DNA of 64,000 bases from Spongilla lacustris (taxonomy: Eukaryota > Porifera > Demospongiae > Spongillida > Spongillidae). Shown piece by piece: positions 22,701 to 35,400 of this stretch (within the stretch, counting starts at the first letter, position 1; every line of letters begins with the position of its first letter). The stretch lies in assembly GCA_949361645.1 (NCBI GenBank), contig OX442432.1, forward strand, positions 6,716,864 through 6,780,863, given 5' to 3'. Position numbers and translations under genes: made by a program. The notes beneath the pieces were generated by a model. That model saw only the letters and a list, made by a program, of their open reading frames with translations, was not told the DNA's origin and ran no database searches.

Positions 22701-25700
22701 CTCCCCTCCCTCTCCTTTCCCCCTCCACTCCCTCTCCTTTCCTCTCCATCCCCTCCCTCTCCCTCCCCTTCCCTTCCTCTCCACCCCCTCCCTCTCCCTC
22801 CCCTCCCCTTCCTCTCCACCCCCCTCCCTCTCCCTCCCCCTTCCCTTCCTCTCCATCCCCTTCCCTTCCCTTTTAAGGTGTCAGCTGCCACCAATAAGAT
22901 GACCTCCCGGGCTGAAGCTGGCCTGGCAGCATCTTTGGCACTTGTCAAAATCACAATTGAAGTGATTAAGGTGGACAAGCAATTTGCAAAGGTACAGTGA
23001 CCACCACGACACAACATGCCGTAGGACAAACTCACTGATGTTAGTACATTAGTCTGCTATACTTCTGCTATACTTCTGCAGTTGTTACCTGTGACCCTGT
23101 GATTGCTTGTACCCTCTGCTCTTGTGGTAACCCATTTGCACCTATGACTAAGCACCGTGATTTCATCTACACGTTAAATCGCCATGACAAAAGGTTGTTC
23201 TATTTATGCAGAGGCTGTGCGACACATACTTCATCCCCCTCATCCAACTCATCTCCTCGCACGTCAGCTTCCCCAGCGGGGGCCCGGGCAGGGCGGCCAT
23301 TTGTCACGGCACAGTCCTCATCCTCCAGCAGCTGGCCAAGGGTGTGGTGAATGCCTGTGATAGGGAGGCAGCCATGGAGGTAATGGAGAGCACACTGCAG
23401 AGCTTCTTCAACTGCTTTGGAGTGTTCCAGCAAAAGGGAGGCCCATCTAGGTCCAAGTCCAAGTCCCCCACCCCTCTGGGGGAGGAGGTGGACGACGTCT
23501 GCTCCCAGCTATGCCACACCTTCAACCATGCGATGGCCCACGCAGCTTACATCCCGTTCTGCCTGGCCCTGGGACAGATCAACGTGGGCAAGCTTCTGGG
23601 CAAGAAGGTGGACCTGATAGAGCAGATGGCCTACAGCTATGATGAGGTCATCCACAAGAGCGTGCTGCCTTGCGTCTTCCACGATGAAGACTATATTGAC
23701 ATGGAGAAGGAGGGCATGGCCACAGAGTCCTCTGATTCAGAGGTGGAGAAGGGCTCAGACGATGAGGAGGATCTCCAGGGGGAGGCGGCTCTCACACTGG
23801 GTCCATTGGGATCGATCCACGTGATCAAAAAGCTCGACAAGGATGCTACTAGTTTCGGACGATCCAATTGGTTTATAGACCTCCGTGAGGGGGAGGGGGA
23901 GGCTGAAAAGCCAGGGGAGGGTGTGGCCACTGGCGAAAGTGCAAAGGGCAGTGAGGGGGTGGAGGCTGGAACAGGCACCCTGAGGAGGGGCGGGGACAGG
24001 TTGACCATTACCAGCTGGAGGCCCAGACCATTCAAACAGGCAGAGGACACGGTCAGCGAGGGTGTCCCAAGCTGTGGAGTCTCCACCCTTAGCTCTGCTG
24101 CCTTTGAAGAGAAGTACAAGGATGCCATTGCCCAGATGGAGACAAAGAAGAATAAAAAGTTGGTGTATGTTTTTTTTTTAAGTGAGGGGTTTGATGTGTG
24201 GGGGATTTTCTCATCAGAGGCACTACTGATGATGGCATGGGGCTGCCTGGAAACTGGCTGAACACATGGGAATCGCAACTAACACTGAGTAATGATAGTT
24301 AACCCTTTCCATCTATCTTGTTCCTCTCTTTCCTCTCCCCCCTTCCCCACCCATCCCTCCCCCTCTTCCCATTCCATTCACATTTTGTGCTTTTACCCTC
24401 CTACATGTTCTCCTCCCCAGGCCAATATCATGAGCCATCTTTTCATAATTTTGAAGCAAAGACTGTTCAAACCATCATGGGTGAGAAGGATGTATAAATG
24501 TGGCAAATTTTGGGTCATTGCTCCTCTCATCCCCGCTCCCACTTCATTTACCTATCCTGCCTCTCCCAACTATCACTAGGCTCCCCCTCCCAACTATCAC
24601 TAGGCTCTCCCTCCCAACTATCACTAGGCTCCCCCTCCCAACTATCACTAGGCTCCCCCTCCCAACTATCACTAGGTACATCCTCCCAACTATCACTAGG
24701 CTCCACCTCCCAACTATCACTAGGCTCCCCCTCCCAACTATCACTAGGCTCCCCCTCCCAACTATCACTAGGCTCTCCCTCCCAACTATCACTAGGCTCC
24801 CCCTCCCAACTATCACTAGGCTCCCCCTCCCAACTATCACTAGGTACATCCTCCCAACTATCACTAGGCTCCACCTCCCAACTATCACTAGGCTCCCCCT
24901 CCCAACTATCACTAGGTACACCCTCCCAATTATCACTAGGTTCCGTCTCTCAACTATCACTCCCTTCCCCCTCTAACATCAGTTTTGTCTTCCTTCATAG
25001 GTCACCATAGCGATGTAAAGACCCTAACAGTGCCGGATAGTGAGCAGTTCTTTGTGAGCAGTGGGAAGGACAAGTCTGCTTCTGTCAAGTTGTGGACAGT
25101 CCACAGCCTCTTCTCTTCCTCTGCTGTGACCCCCACCCAGGAGTACAAGTGCAGGAACGTTTTTGCAGTGGAGCTGTTGGACCAGGTGCAACAACTGATC
25201 ACCTGTGATGGGAACATTTGCGTGAGTGCACACATGTGCCTGGTGCATATCTGACCCTCCCATCCCACACACCTCTCCTCCCTCTGGCGCCAGCTATGGG
25301 ATATTCAAACCGCCTTCTGTCTGCAACAGTTTAACTTTCAGAAGAACAATCGAATAGTTGCTATGGCAATGGTGAATTCTCCTCAGTCAGCTCTCTGCAC
25401 AGCTTCAGGAGATGGGGTTCTGAGGTTTGAAAGTACTATTAATAACACTATTAATAACCTGTTTTTTTTTTTTTACCTTTTCTGTCCTACTTTGTTAGGT
25501 TTATTGACCTACGAAGCAAATCTATTGCCTACAGTTGGAAGACTACTGTTATTGGAGGTACAAATTTGTGCCAGTGTGCATCCCTCCCTCCCTCCCTCCC
25601 TCCCTCCCTCCCTCCCTCCCTCCCTCCCTCCCTCCCTCCCTCCCTCCCTCCCTCCCTCTCCCTCATCCCTCCCTCCCTCTCTCTCCCTCATCCTTCCCTC

Positions 25701-26456
25701 CTCTCCCTCACTCCATGACTTAGTAGCCAACCATTGATATCATTTGCAGGTGTCTGTAGTGCCATAGCAACACATGACAATTGGGTGGCTGTAGGCACTG
25801 ACTCAGGGTTGGTCAGCTGCTCTGACATAAGGATGGGAGAACCGATCAATTCTTGGAAGCTGGCGGAGACGCCTGGTGTAAGTTCTTGAGGGGTTAATGT
25901 TTTGGGGGTGGGCCCTAAACAAGTTATACCTGTTTGTCCTGTGCAGACTGCTGCATGGGGCGATAACCTTGCCAGACTGAAGGCCACAAAGAGAGGGGCA
26001 CTGCTAGCGTGCATTGGAAGTGGCTACATCTCGCTGTGGAAGCCTACCACTGCCAAACACATATGGAGTGTAAGAGGTACGTGATGTCAGAGGGGGTGGG
26101 CTCTAATTAGAAAAGGCATGTGTTGGATTCAACAACCCCTCCCCCAGGACATGGCTCCTCTGTGCTCTGTCTGGAGACTGTTGGGGAGGAACTCCTTAGC
26201 ACCAGTGGGAACACTGTGGTGGTGTACCCTTCATTTGAACTGGTTGTAAGTCACCACCACACAGTCTGGTACAGCACTGCTCATGGATCGTTCTCCCCCC
26301 CAATTCCCTCATGGCCCTCCCCAGAAGGAACCTGTACCATACCAGTGTAGCATCAAGTCCAAACTCAAAGGAAGCATATCGGCACTGGCAGCATTGCCTC
26401 AAAATCGTGTCATCCTAGGGGGCACAGAGGGAGGGCAGCTCCTGGTCATGTCTTAG
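10779..26456 (+). CDS. WDR81: WDR81, BEACH–WD40 endosomal regulator
   Basis: Seventeen exons give 2079 residues (human 1941): 10779–10880, 10980–11170, 11341–11506, 12760–14694, 15117–15352, 21000–22512, 22878–22991, 23212–24164, 24218–24288, 24421–24480, 25001–25221, 25294–25424, 25499–25557, 25750–25877, 25947–26076, 26148–26245, 26325–26456. Exon 4 holds the kinase-like and BEACH region (G-R-L-S-N-L-D-Y-L-M, L-A-G-R-R, S-D-V/T-Y-Y-V-Y, W-S-P-D-E-C-I-P-E-F, H-P-D-L-P-D-L). The P-G-N-W-L-N-T-W motif before the WD repeats is in exon 9. Exons 10–17 form the C-terminal WD40 propeller. Human WDR81 acts with WDR91 to restrain endosomal PI3P and also serves aggrephagy. The intron 15353–20999 is swollen by nested transposons. 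The downstream vasohibin gene converges 126 bp away. Confidence 0.95.
11578..11931. repeat. 36-bp palindromic minisatellite in a WDR81 intron
   Basis: About ten near-identical 36-bp units lie in intron 3. Each contains AAGTAC-atatatc-AGTACTT, an inverted repeat. Because 36 is divisible by three, both strands stay open and mimic repeat proteins. No splice sites or homology support coding. Confidence 0.92.
14695..15015. repeat. TG microsatellite with TTA/TAT interruptions
   Basis: (TG)n broken by 'ttatat' and 'ttatg' begins right after the exon 4 donor of WDR81. The exon's frame runs on into it, but AAG|GTGTGT is the donor and coding resumes at 15117. Confidence 0.9.
15835..15977. mobile_element. 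Hairpin MITE-like element
   Basis: The arm acacaaccaatttctaaaaa near 15850 pairs with tttttttagaaattggttgt near 15955. The short interior has no coding content. It has the form of a miniature inverted-repeat element inside the WDR81 intron nest. Confidence 0.65.
15977..16165. mobile_element. Second hairpin MITE-like element
   Basis: The left arm ttaatgagtgcactc pairs with the right arm gagtgccctcgttaa. Inner segments also pair: cattgctttgcaa with ttgcaaagcaa, and aactggaaggtatt with aataccttccagtt. It is adjacent to, and just touches, the preceding hairpin. The interior is non-coding. Confidence 0.6.
16710..20292 (+). pseudogene. hAT transposase gene broken by an insertion
   Basis: The likely start is the ATG at 16710 (M-P-G-K). 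Residues C33-x2-C36 and H53-x5-H59 form a BED-type zinc finger for DNA binding. The first block ends at 17330 after F-F-D-E-S-L-N, where a 1.18-kb element follows. Coding resumes after its right target duplication with a Q-L-D-I-H-V-R-Y-W block, the hAT catalytic core region, and continues to the C-terminal dimerisation segment (S-V-E-R-G-F-S, near 19830) and a basic coiled tail, stopping at 20292. Besides the insertion, the two halves are out of register by one base at an A-run (18528–18534). The gene is therefore inactive but otherwise little decayed, suggesting a recent arrival. Confidence 0.85.
17331..18509. mobile_element. Non-autonomous hAT-type element nested in the transposase
   Basis: Perfect 14-bp terminal inverted repeats (TAGGGTGTGTAACC and its complement) bound 1179 bp. 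A perfect 8-bp target duplication CTTTGAAC lies at 17323–17330 and 18510–18517. Near both ends are AT-rich 'attcggaaaaatcgat' sub-repeats. The middle (18010–18300) is a tandem array of units of about 40 bp containing 'gcatctggtgtgatg'. No transposase is encoded, so it would need one supplied in trans. Confidence 0.93.
22617..22875. repeat. CT-rich polypyrimidine stretch in a WDR81 intron
   Basis: Short ccctctcc and tcctttcccc units make up most of intron 6 and run straight into the acceptor at 22877. Another such stretch (20876–20998) precedes exon 6. They act as long polypyrimidine tracts. Confidence 0.85.
24574..24965. repeat. 24-bp minisatellite in a WDR81 intron
   Basis: About 16 copies of a 24-bp unit containing ccctcccaactatcactagg lie between exons 10 and 11. 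All frames stay open because 24 is divisible by three. No coding support was seen. Confidence 0.92.
25576..25705. repeat. CCCT tetranucleotide repeat
   Basis: (CCCT)n lies in a WDR81 intron between exons 13 and 14, with a degenerate CT-rich tail. Confidence 0.92.
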
Positions 26457-26582
26457 GGGGCACCACGTCTTGAGTCCATTATCGATTCTGTCTGTCTTTT
26501 TTTTTTTGTGTGTGTTCAATGTTGTAAATTACATATTTGTTCAAATAAATAAATAAAAATAAATAGAATACCCCCTAGTACT

Positions 26583-28926
26583 CTAGCTGGCTCTCATCGT
26601 TCTCGAAAATCTCTCTACCTGTCGCTTCAAGGTTTCATCCTGGAGCTCTCCATTTCTCATTGCAAGACGCTGAGAGAGAGAGGGGAGGGTGGTGAGTTAA
26701 GTGGATGTGGCAGCCCCCCCCCCCCTCCCTTTGCTCTGCCTCCTGTTACCTTCCATTGGATCTGCTCGCAGCTGTGAAGGTCATGTACAATGGGACCACT
26801 AAGACACACCTTCACCACAGTATGGCTACCTGGAGTCCAGAGAGACCTTATGGTATCCTCCCACCACACCCCCCACCCTTGCTTTAGTCTTCCACCACAG
26901 CCCCTTACAAAAACAATATCCTTATGAGGATAGCACTCACATTTCTTGTAGCATTCAATAAACTCTTTGACCAATTCATAAAGACTCTGAAGGGGGCAGA
27001 GGAGAAATAGTGTGACCTTACACATATTTGCAAGGTTGCTATGTCTATTCCCTTCCCCCAGGCACAGAGCCTGTGTAGTGCAGGGTGTGTTCTCATAGCC
27101 CTCCCTGCAGGGTGCGTTCTCATAGCCCTCCCTGCAGGGTGCGTTCTCATAGCCCTCCCTGCAGGGTGCGTTCTCATAGCCCTCCCTGCAGGGTGCGTTC
27201 TCATAGCCCTCCCTGCAGGGTGTGTTCTCATAGCCCTCCCTGCAGGGTGTGTTCTCATAGCCCTCCCTGCAGGGTGCATTCTCATAGCCCTCCCTGCAGG
27301 GTGTGTTCTCATAGCCCTCCCTGCAGGGTGTGTTCTCATAGCCCTCCCTGCAGGGTGCGTTCTCATAGCCCTCCCTGCAGGGTGCGTTCTCATAGCCCTC
27401 CCTGCAGGGTGCGTTCTCATAGCCCTCCCTGCAGGGTGCGTTCTCATAGCCCTCCCTGCAGGGTGCGTTCTCATAGCCCTCCCTGCAGGGTGTGTTCTCA
27501 TAGCCCTCCCTGCAGGGTGCATTCTCATAGCCCTCCCTGCAGGGTGTGTTCTCATAGCCCTCCCTGCAGGGTGCGTTCTCATAGCCCTCCCTGCAGGGTG
27601 CGTTCTCATAGCCCTCCCTGCAGGGTGCGTTCTCATAGCCCTCCCTGCAGGGTGCGTTCTCATAGCCCTCCCTGCAGGGTGTGCTCTCATAGCCCTCCCT
27701 GCAGGGTGTGTTCTCATAGCCCTCCCTGCAGGGTGTGTTCTCATAGCCCTCCCTGCAGGGTGCGTTCTCATAGCCCTCCCTACAGGGTGTGCTCTCATAG
27801 CCCTCCCTGCAGGGTGTGTTCTCATAGCCCTCCCTACAGGGTGTGTTCTCAGAGTCCCCTTGTCACTGCATCAATACCCCATTCCTCACATAACTTTAAC
27901 CACACCCCCTCCTATTAGGTGCTATCTCATATTAGGATTAGGGTTGGTCAGCTAGCAAATTTAACATTGGGTGTAGTTGTAACATTGGGTGTGGGGTGAT
28001 GGGTGTAACATAGGGTATGGGGTGATGGATGTAACATTGGGTGTGGGGTGATGGGTGTGCCCCAGAACATTGGGTGTGGGGTATCCCTCCTTTGGCCCTT
28101 ACCTTGTACTTCAGAGGTTTGTACATTAACTCTTGTCGTCGGCTGAGGCCCAGAGCTCCATAACTACCATTGGAATGAACCGCGAGGACAACATGACTGG
28201 TCAGGCAGATGGGATGTGTATGGTGTGTGTATGTGTGTGTATGGTGTGTGTGTGTATGGTGTGTGTGTATGTGTGTGTGTATGGTGTGTGTGTGTGTATG
28301 GTGTGTGTGTGTATGGTGTGTGTGTATGGTGTGTGTGTATGGTGTGTGTGTATGTGTGTGTGTATGGTGTGTGTGTGTGTATGGTGTGTGTGTGTGTATG
28401 GTGTGTGTGTGTGTATGGTGTGTGTGTGTATGGGTGTGTATGGTGTGTGTGTGTATGGTGTGTGTGTGTGTGTGGTGTGTGTGTAGTATGTGATGGTCAA
28501 TGGATGGATCAATCCTTTGTGTCCATTGTGTGTACATTAAATTTAGTACTTAACTTCCCATGCAAAGGTGAGACGACCCATGTGATTGCATGATCACCCA
28601 CTCTCTCCCTCTATAAAACTGACCGGAAGTAAAGGTCTCCATGCTTTGACTTAAAGCTTAGTGCAGCTCGATGTACCTCAGCAAGGGGGGCTGTAAGGTA
28701 CAGGGTCACAATCACAGCCTCCAAGCATTTGATGGGAAGGGATTCCCGAATGATTTCCTTGGCACTTTCCATTAGCCTGGTCACACGCGAAGGTGGGTGT
28801 GCTAGCGCCAAAAATTGAGCCCCTTACATACCTTGAAAGAGGCCTGTTCTTTCGAATTTCAAAAAATTGTGTACCCGTGTGGTTATACCTAATGGATGGT
28901 TAAGGAAGACGAGAAGAGGAGGCTGT

Positions 28927-28967
<41 letters not shown>

Positions 28968-29352
28968 GCGTGTGTGCATGTACATATCATGCGTGTATGA
29001 GTCAAGAGTCACGTGTGCGGATACTGCAGCTCGTTGAGGTAGTTTTGAACGGCCAATAGGCTTTGTTCCGCGCTAAGTGGCGACGACACAGCGGGAGGTG
29101 CAGGAATGGATAACTGAGAGGCGGTAGGTTGTAATTTCGCATCATCTCTCCCAAGCAGAAAACACTCACCCTCTTACAAGGCTTTCCTCGAATTTCATTC
29201 GCTAAAGTCGCTCCTTGAGGGTGCACGTTGATCACGTGCTCCCACATACATTCCCAAGTCTCGCTTGAGATTGGAAAACCGCTTCTGTTTACATGCCACC
29301 ATCTACGGACAAGGTCCTGATCCGTCTCCTTCTCGTCATCGCTGTCCCCCAT
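26583..29352 (-). CDS. VASH1: Vasohibin, tubulin tyrosine carboxypeptidase
   Basis: Eight exons give 262 residues: 29352–29170, 29113–29025, 28888–28832, 28776–28624, 28196–28103, 26986–26941, 26829–26750, 26669–26583. Motifs in order: [25 protein letters not shown] (catalytic Cys), F-R-H-V-V-L-A-V (His), and Y-G-A-L-G-L-S-R-R (Ser). The Cys, His and Ser of the vasohibin triad are all present; His and Ser are 17 residues apart, as in human VASH1. Vasohibins, with the small partner SVBP, remove the C-terminal tyrosine of α-tubulin. The protein lacks much of the N- and C-terminal extensions of human VASH1 (365). It predates or cannot be assigned to VASH1 versus VASH2. It is head-to-head with TRIP11 (131 bp between start codons). 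Confidence 0.95.
27080..27850. repeat. 27-bp minisatellite in a vasohibin intron
   Basis: About 28 units of 27 bp (…ttctcatagccctccctgca…) fill most of intron 5. Units alternate between two main variants (gcgttctc and tgttctc). Long open frames on both strands are by-products of the unit length. Confidence 0.93.
28205..28490. repeat. TG/TATGG microsatellite in a vasohibin intron
   Basis: (TG)n interrupted by 'tatgg' lies in intron 4 between exons at 28624 and 28196, just before the acceptor of exon 5 on the minus strand. Confidence 0.9.
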
Positions 29353-29483
29353 TTTGTAAACGGGTGCACGTTGCCATAGCTGCGAGAATACGTGAGAGCA
29401 AAGGGGTTAATTAATCACAGGTACAAGTTACGCGTGTCACAAAAAGGGTTAACTTTTTTTTTTACCCCATCTGCGGCTCTGCC

Positions 29484-32400
29484 ATGTCCTGGTTCGGTGG
29501 GGGTTTGTCCTCAATAACGAGTCAGATATCGAGCTTCACAAAAGAAGTGCTCACAGAGACGACCGAAGAGATACAAGGTATCCCTTTAGCGACGAAACGC
29601 GCACCTTAAAATTGACAATCGTGAATTGACGCACAGATCCGACCGCTGAGCTGCACGTGGCGCGAAGGAAAGTGTCAGAACTAGATGAATTGAACAAGAA
29701 GCTTCAATCAGAGGTAAGGGCCTGCGGGACTAGGAGGACAGCACGATCACGTCCTGCCGCAACAGTGGGAAAAACTGAATCGTAGGAACGAAGAGGTTAT
29801 TGAAAGAGCAGAAACTGCCGAACTTCAAATCGCAACGATCTCGCAAGAATATCGAAAGATTATTCAAGAGAAAGAGGTGGGAAGTGCGCCGTTTTAGAAA
29901 TGTGCGTGCCCGTTTTCAAGGTGCCGCTTCTTCGAACAGAATGAGCTTCGAAGGTTGAAGACAGAAAACGAAACGCTGAGAGAAGAACAACGGAGAGTGG
30001 TGTCTCGAGATTCGTATCACCATGGGGTACCCACATCCGAACAGTTCCTATTCACATCAAGAGATGACTTGAATAGCCAAGATATTCAGGACGTCAGCGA
30101 CATGATCACCTCGCAGAGTGAGATAAATCGACTGCAAGCAGAACTGGCCACCGTTAAGAGGGAGTGTTTGCACTGGAAGGAGGCGGCCCAAGAGGTAAGA
30201 GGTAAGACAGCGCTTTGAGATAAACGGGCCATTGTTGTGTTGTAGCGCTCAGGCAACACTGAAGACAGTCTTCCTCAGTTGAAGAGAAGAATTGAAGTAA
30301 GCATTATGCCCTTAGGGTCCTCTTCCCCATCCCTTCACACTGGTCCTCTTCCCATCCCTTCACACTGGTCCTCTTCCCCATCCCTTCACACTGGTCCTCT
30401 TCCCCGTCCCTTTACACTGGTCCTCTTCCCCATCCCTTCACACTGGTCCTCTTCCCCATCCCTTCACACTGGTCCTCTTCCCCATCCCTTCACACTGGTC
30501 CTCTTCCCCATCCCTTCACACTGGTCCTCTTCCCCATCCCTTCACACTGGTCCTCTTCCCCATCCCTTCACACTGGTCCTCTTCCCACCCCTTCACACTG
30601 GTCCTCTTCCCCATCCCTTCACACTGATCCTCTTCCCCATCCCTTCACACTGGTCCTCTTCCCATCCCTTCACACTGATCCTCTTCCCCATCCCTTCACA
30701 CTGGTCCTCTTCCCCATCCCTTCACGCTGATCCTCTTCCCATCCCTTCACACTGATCCTCTTCCCCAACCCTTCACACTGGTCCTCTTAACTCCATACTC
30801 ACTGTACAAACTCCTGTCCTTCCAACTCTACCATTTCTTTCTCTTATCCTTGTTTCCACTTTATTCCATTCCTTTGTATACTATGTTGCCTGTGGTAATA
30901 AGGAGCTCCAGTCTTCTCTGCTGCAAGAAACTGAGCGGTCCCAACAGCAGCTCTCAGCACTCCAGTCCCTTCATGCTAACAGGCTGCAGTCACTTGTGCA
31001 GAAGCACAGAGAAGAGATTACCAGGCTACAGGATCAGTTGAATGGTAAGCACCAGTGGTTGCCTACAGGGGAAAGGATGAGGCCATTATGACTGCACTGG
31101 GAATGGAACCATTATGATTGCACTGGGAGTGGGACCATTATGACTTATGACTGCACTGGGAAATGATAGCACTGGGAGTGGGACCTTGGGACCATTATGA
31201 CTGCACTGGGAATGGAACCATTATGATTGCACTGGGAATGGATGACTGCACTGGGAATGGAACCATTATGACTGTACTTGCACTGGAGACGTGTGTACCG
31301 GGGATGGGACCATTGACTGTTGGATCAGGACTGGCTGTGCTGTGATACTGAGTGCTTTGCGAATGAGACCTATTACAACTGAATGGACTGGGCCCCCCCC
31401 CCCCCCCCCCCCATCTATTCTCATCATCATAGGTATGACATCTGCAGCAGTGGGATCGCAGCAGGAGGAGGGGGAGGAGGAGAGTGCATCAGAGCTGAGG
31501 AGAGAACTGGAGGCTCTGAGATTACAGATCCAAAGGCTACAGGCAGGACCAAGTGAGGTAAGTCCATTGGATGGTTCGCTCTGCCTCCATACAATTTGCA
31601 GGTCTTTGTTTGTTTAGGAGTTGTCCAGGGGAGAGGCAGGGGAGAAGGGTGCAGAAGGTGGTGGGTTCAGACTTCCCTTAGTGTTTGTGGAGGATTATCA
31701 TTTCCTCAGTAGAACAAGGACCACATCGTCACTGTGCCAACCTTGAGAGCGTCAACACAATGTTGGAGTCTCAACTTGGAAGAGAAAAGGCTAGTGTGTG
31801 TGTGTGGTCTGGGGGTGGTGTGATCTAGAATCAGTGTATAGCAGGGGGAGGGAGGCAGTGGTGGAGGTGGGAGGGAGGCAGTGGTGGAGGTGGGAGGGAG
31901 GTGGGGGAGGTGAAGGTGGGGAAGGTGGTGGTGGGGAGGGAGTTGGTGATGGAGATGTGGAAGGAAGTAGAGGATTGCCAGATGTATCTGAAGGTGTGGT
32001 TAGAGATGTGTATTGGGTGTGGTTTGGTGTGTGCCCCTAATGTTGACAGTGTGATGATGCTCATATGTTTATGTATATGGGACCGTTTCCATGGAGATGG
32101 CATTTATGTATAAGGCATTTCAACGTATGTTTGTCATTCTCTATTCAAATCCGATGTCTTATGTTCCACACCCCACAGGGTTCAAAACCCAATATCTTTC
32201 TGAAAGGTTGTCAATGGTACTCTAAAGTATAGGATCCTGTTTGATTTGCTCAATAAGTCATTGGCATGAATTGCGCGGGAAAATGTTGCCCAACTGTAAT
32301 TTCCGTACATATCGTAGTTACATTACAGGACCTTTCTATGTACAAACCAAATTTGGAGCGACTTGGATGTATCTTCAGAATGATATGCTCCATTGACCAG

Positions 32401-35400
32401 GCACGATCAGCACAGAGCAAGCGTAGAACATCAGATTTGAATTGTCAAATGGTGTGGTATGGTATGTTGTGTTGAAAATAGGAAGTTGGTAGCACTTACC
32501 ATTTGAAGATACAGCTACAGCTAGTCAAAAGTAACTTAATAAGAAGCCATTTCCATGAAATGCATATAGGCCCTATATGTACATGTATGTGGTTGTATTG
32601 TTATGATATGCTTATGGTGAGTGTGTGTGTGAGGTTACTGGTGTGTGTTTAATGTACTATAAGAGGAATGATGTGTGGGATATTAGGGGAGATGTGGAAG
32701 GGATGGTGTGGATAGGATGTGTGTGGAGAGGGGATGGTGTAGAGAGATGATGTGGATGTGAAGGTCAACCAATCCTCTCCAGGAAGCCAATGCACAACTT
32801 CAGATTGAAGTGGAGTCATTGAAGCACCAGCTGACAGAGGAAAAGAATGTTCTAATTGGAATGTTGGAGCACGAGAAGCAGTTACTGGCAGACCGGCTGG
32901 CATCCATGCAGGCCAGCATATTGGACCAGCAAGCCAGCACCGCCCACCTCCAAACCGACCACCATAACCTGCAACAGGAGGCCGAGAGCCTTCAGCAGAT
33001 GACCAGAAGACTTGTGCAGGAGTTGAGAGAAAAGGAGGAGGAGATCGCTGTACTGCGGAGGTGTGGGGGTGGGGTCAGATCTGGAACTCAAGACGAGGGT
33101 GTTGGTGAAGCACTTGGCAGTGTGACCTCTAGTCCTGTGAAGGGGATGGCTGTTACCCTCAGTGACAACGACCCTGGTACCAAACCCATTACCCCTAGCG
33201 ACAAGGAGCCTGTTACCCCTAGCGACAAGGGGTCTGTTACCCCTAGCAATACAGGACCTGTTTTCCCACACAGGGGCCCTAGTAATACAGGATCCCTCCA
33301 CCAACCACTGCCTCTGGGTTCAGGTGCCGTTCTGCCAGCATCCCTTTGCGAAGATCTGGAGAGCACTATTCAGAGTCTCAGAGAGGCCATCCAAGTTGAG
33401 CGGACTCAGAGGGAGAGGCTTGCTGCCCACCTGGTCCAGCTGACCTCTGATCATGACCACGAGCTGGGCCTGCTGCTGGAGGAGAAGGAAAGCCTGCTTG
33501 GTGAGGCCACCTCCCTCAGAGAGGACCTGGACAGGACTGGTGTGTGGAGGGAGCAGACACTTACAGAGTCAGCAGCTCTGAAGATGGAGAACGTTGGACT
33601 GCAGGGGGAGGTGGCCAGGTTGCAGGGGGAGGTGGCCAGGTTGCAGGGGGAGGTGGCCATGCTTAAGGAGACTGTATCAGAGCTGGAGAGGGGGAGCCAA
33701 GCTATTGGCAGTGAGGTATGAAGGTGCACATTAGGGTACAATGGAGGTAATTACAGGTGCGTGATGGTTTTGGGAGACATATGTGAGAAGTCATAAAACT
33801 ACATGAGGAGGGTGTGTACTGATATGTGTGTGGGTGTGACTTTAAAAATAAAATGTTTTCCACAGATGGCAGTGAGTGTTGCTAACCAACAGCTATTCCC
33901 AGAGGGTGTGGAGGAGTTGGGCATTGCTGAGCCAGGGGGGGGCCAGCGTGGCCAAGGAGTCTGTGCTGTTGTGGTCAAGAGAGGAGAGGTAATGGCTGCT
34001 GGGGAAGTTCTGTGTCTGTACCCTGACCCCAGGAATAAAATACTTCTTTTATAGCAGGCCATGGAAGAGCTTATAAGAGTGAAAGACAAGGAGATCAGTG
34101 ACTTGCAGGAGGGGGAGGAACAAGAGAGGGAGAGGCATCCTATGGAGAAGGAAGTGTACATGGGTGAAGCCATGTTGCTAGGCGCCAAGTCACACACACA
34201 AACAATGGCCCGAGTGTATGCAGACAGTGTACCTGGAGCTGAACATGGTAGCCGCAGCATAGCTGTAACCCTGAGCAACATGGGGGAAGAAGCTCAGTTA
34301 ACTGTGAGAAGAGGGGAGGGGGGTGTTGGGGGCCTACGGACAGGTGGTGTACAGGCTGTCCATGCTTGTGGGGAGGGGTTGGTGGGGAGCGATGGTCTCA
34401 CGAGGGAGCTGGAACAGTTGCAGTCCAAAATGGAATCTCTCCAGTTGGAAAGGAGCCAGCTTTTGTCAGATTTGCAAGTTCAGAAAGACTTAGTGAGGGT
34501 TTGTGAAAGCAAATTGGAAGCACGTGAGCTTGAATGTGCCAAGTATGCTAGGGAAGTGGAGAGGCTGAAACCACACCTGATCGAGGTTTGTGTTTAGGTT
34601 TCAGTTTGTGTTGACATTCAGTTTCTATCAGCTTCAGGACCAGTTTGCACAGGAGGCATTAAGGTACCAGCAGGAAGAGGCAGAGATGAAACGCTATGTG
34701 AAGGGTTTAGAAGACCAGATGAAAGTGGCAGGTTCTTCCGAAGTAGTATACAGGTTGTTAAACCTCCTTTTGGGAGAGCATCTTCGTATTGTTATTTGTT
34801 GTTCACTGGATTGCTAGTCAGCAGCTCCAAGCACAACTGAGAAACCTGGAGCAACAGCTGAGGGTCCTGACTGGGCAGAGGGACGATGCCCTGTCAAGGC
34901 TAGCGAGAGTGAGTGAAGAGGCAGAGCAGAATGCCAAAGCTGTCTCCAACCTGCAGTCAGCCCTGGATCTGTTCCAGCAAGGTGAGGGGGTAGTTGTTAT
35001 GTGGTGCCCCCTTGACCCCAGTGGGTGGGTCTGCTGTCGCATGCGCAGAGCAGGCTTCTGAGCTGAATGCAGCACTGAGGCACCTTCAGAGTGGACTGGC
35101 AGAGGCTCTAAAAGAGTGTGATGCAAGAAGCAAGGAGTTAGAGTCCACCAAGGTACACTGCTGTTGAGAGTAGATGGTACTGAAGGGATGGGATAACAGG
35201 GAAGGTGATGGGATGACAGGGAAGGTGGTGGGATGACAGAAGGTGGTGGGATGACAGAAGGTGGTGGGATGACAGGGAAAGTGATGGGATGACAGGGAAG
35301 GTGGTGGGATGACAGGGAAGGTGGTGGGATGACAGAGAAGGTGGTGGGATGACAAGGAAGGTGGTGGGATGACAGGGAAGGTGGTGGGATGACAGGGAAG

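Noticed and set aside
24498..25010. Regularly spaced direct repeats that could suggest a CRISPR array
   Set aside because: Units abut without unique spacers, and the host is an animal. It is a minisatellite.
27041..27955. Roughly 300-codon frames on both strands with a 9-residue repeat
   Set aside because: Products of the 27-bp minisatellite in a vasohibin intron; unit length alone keeps them open.
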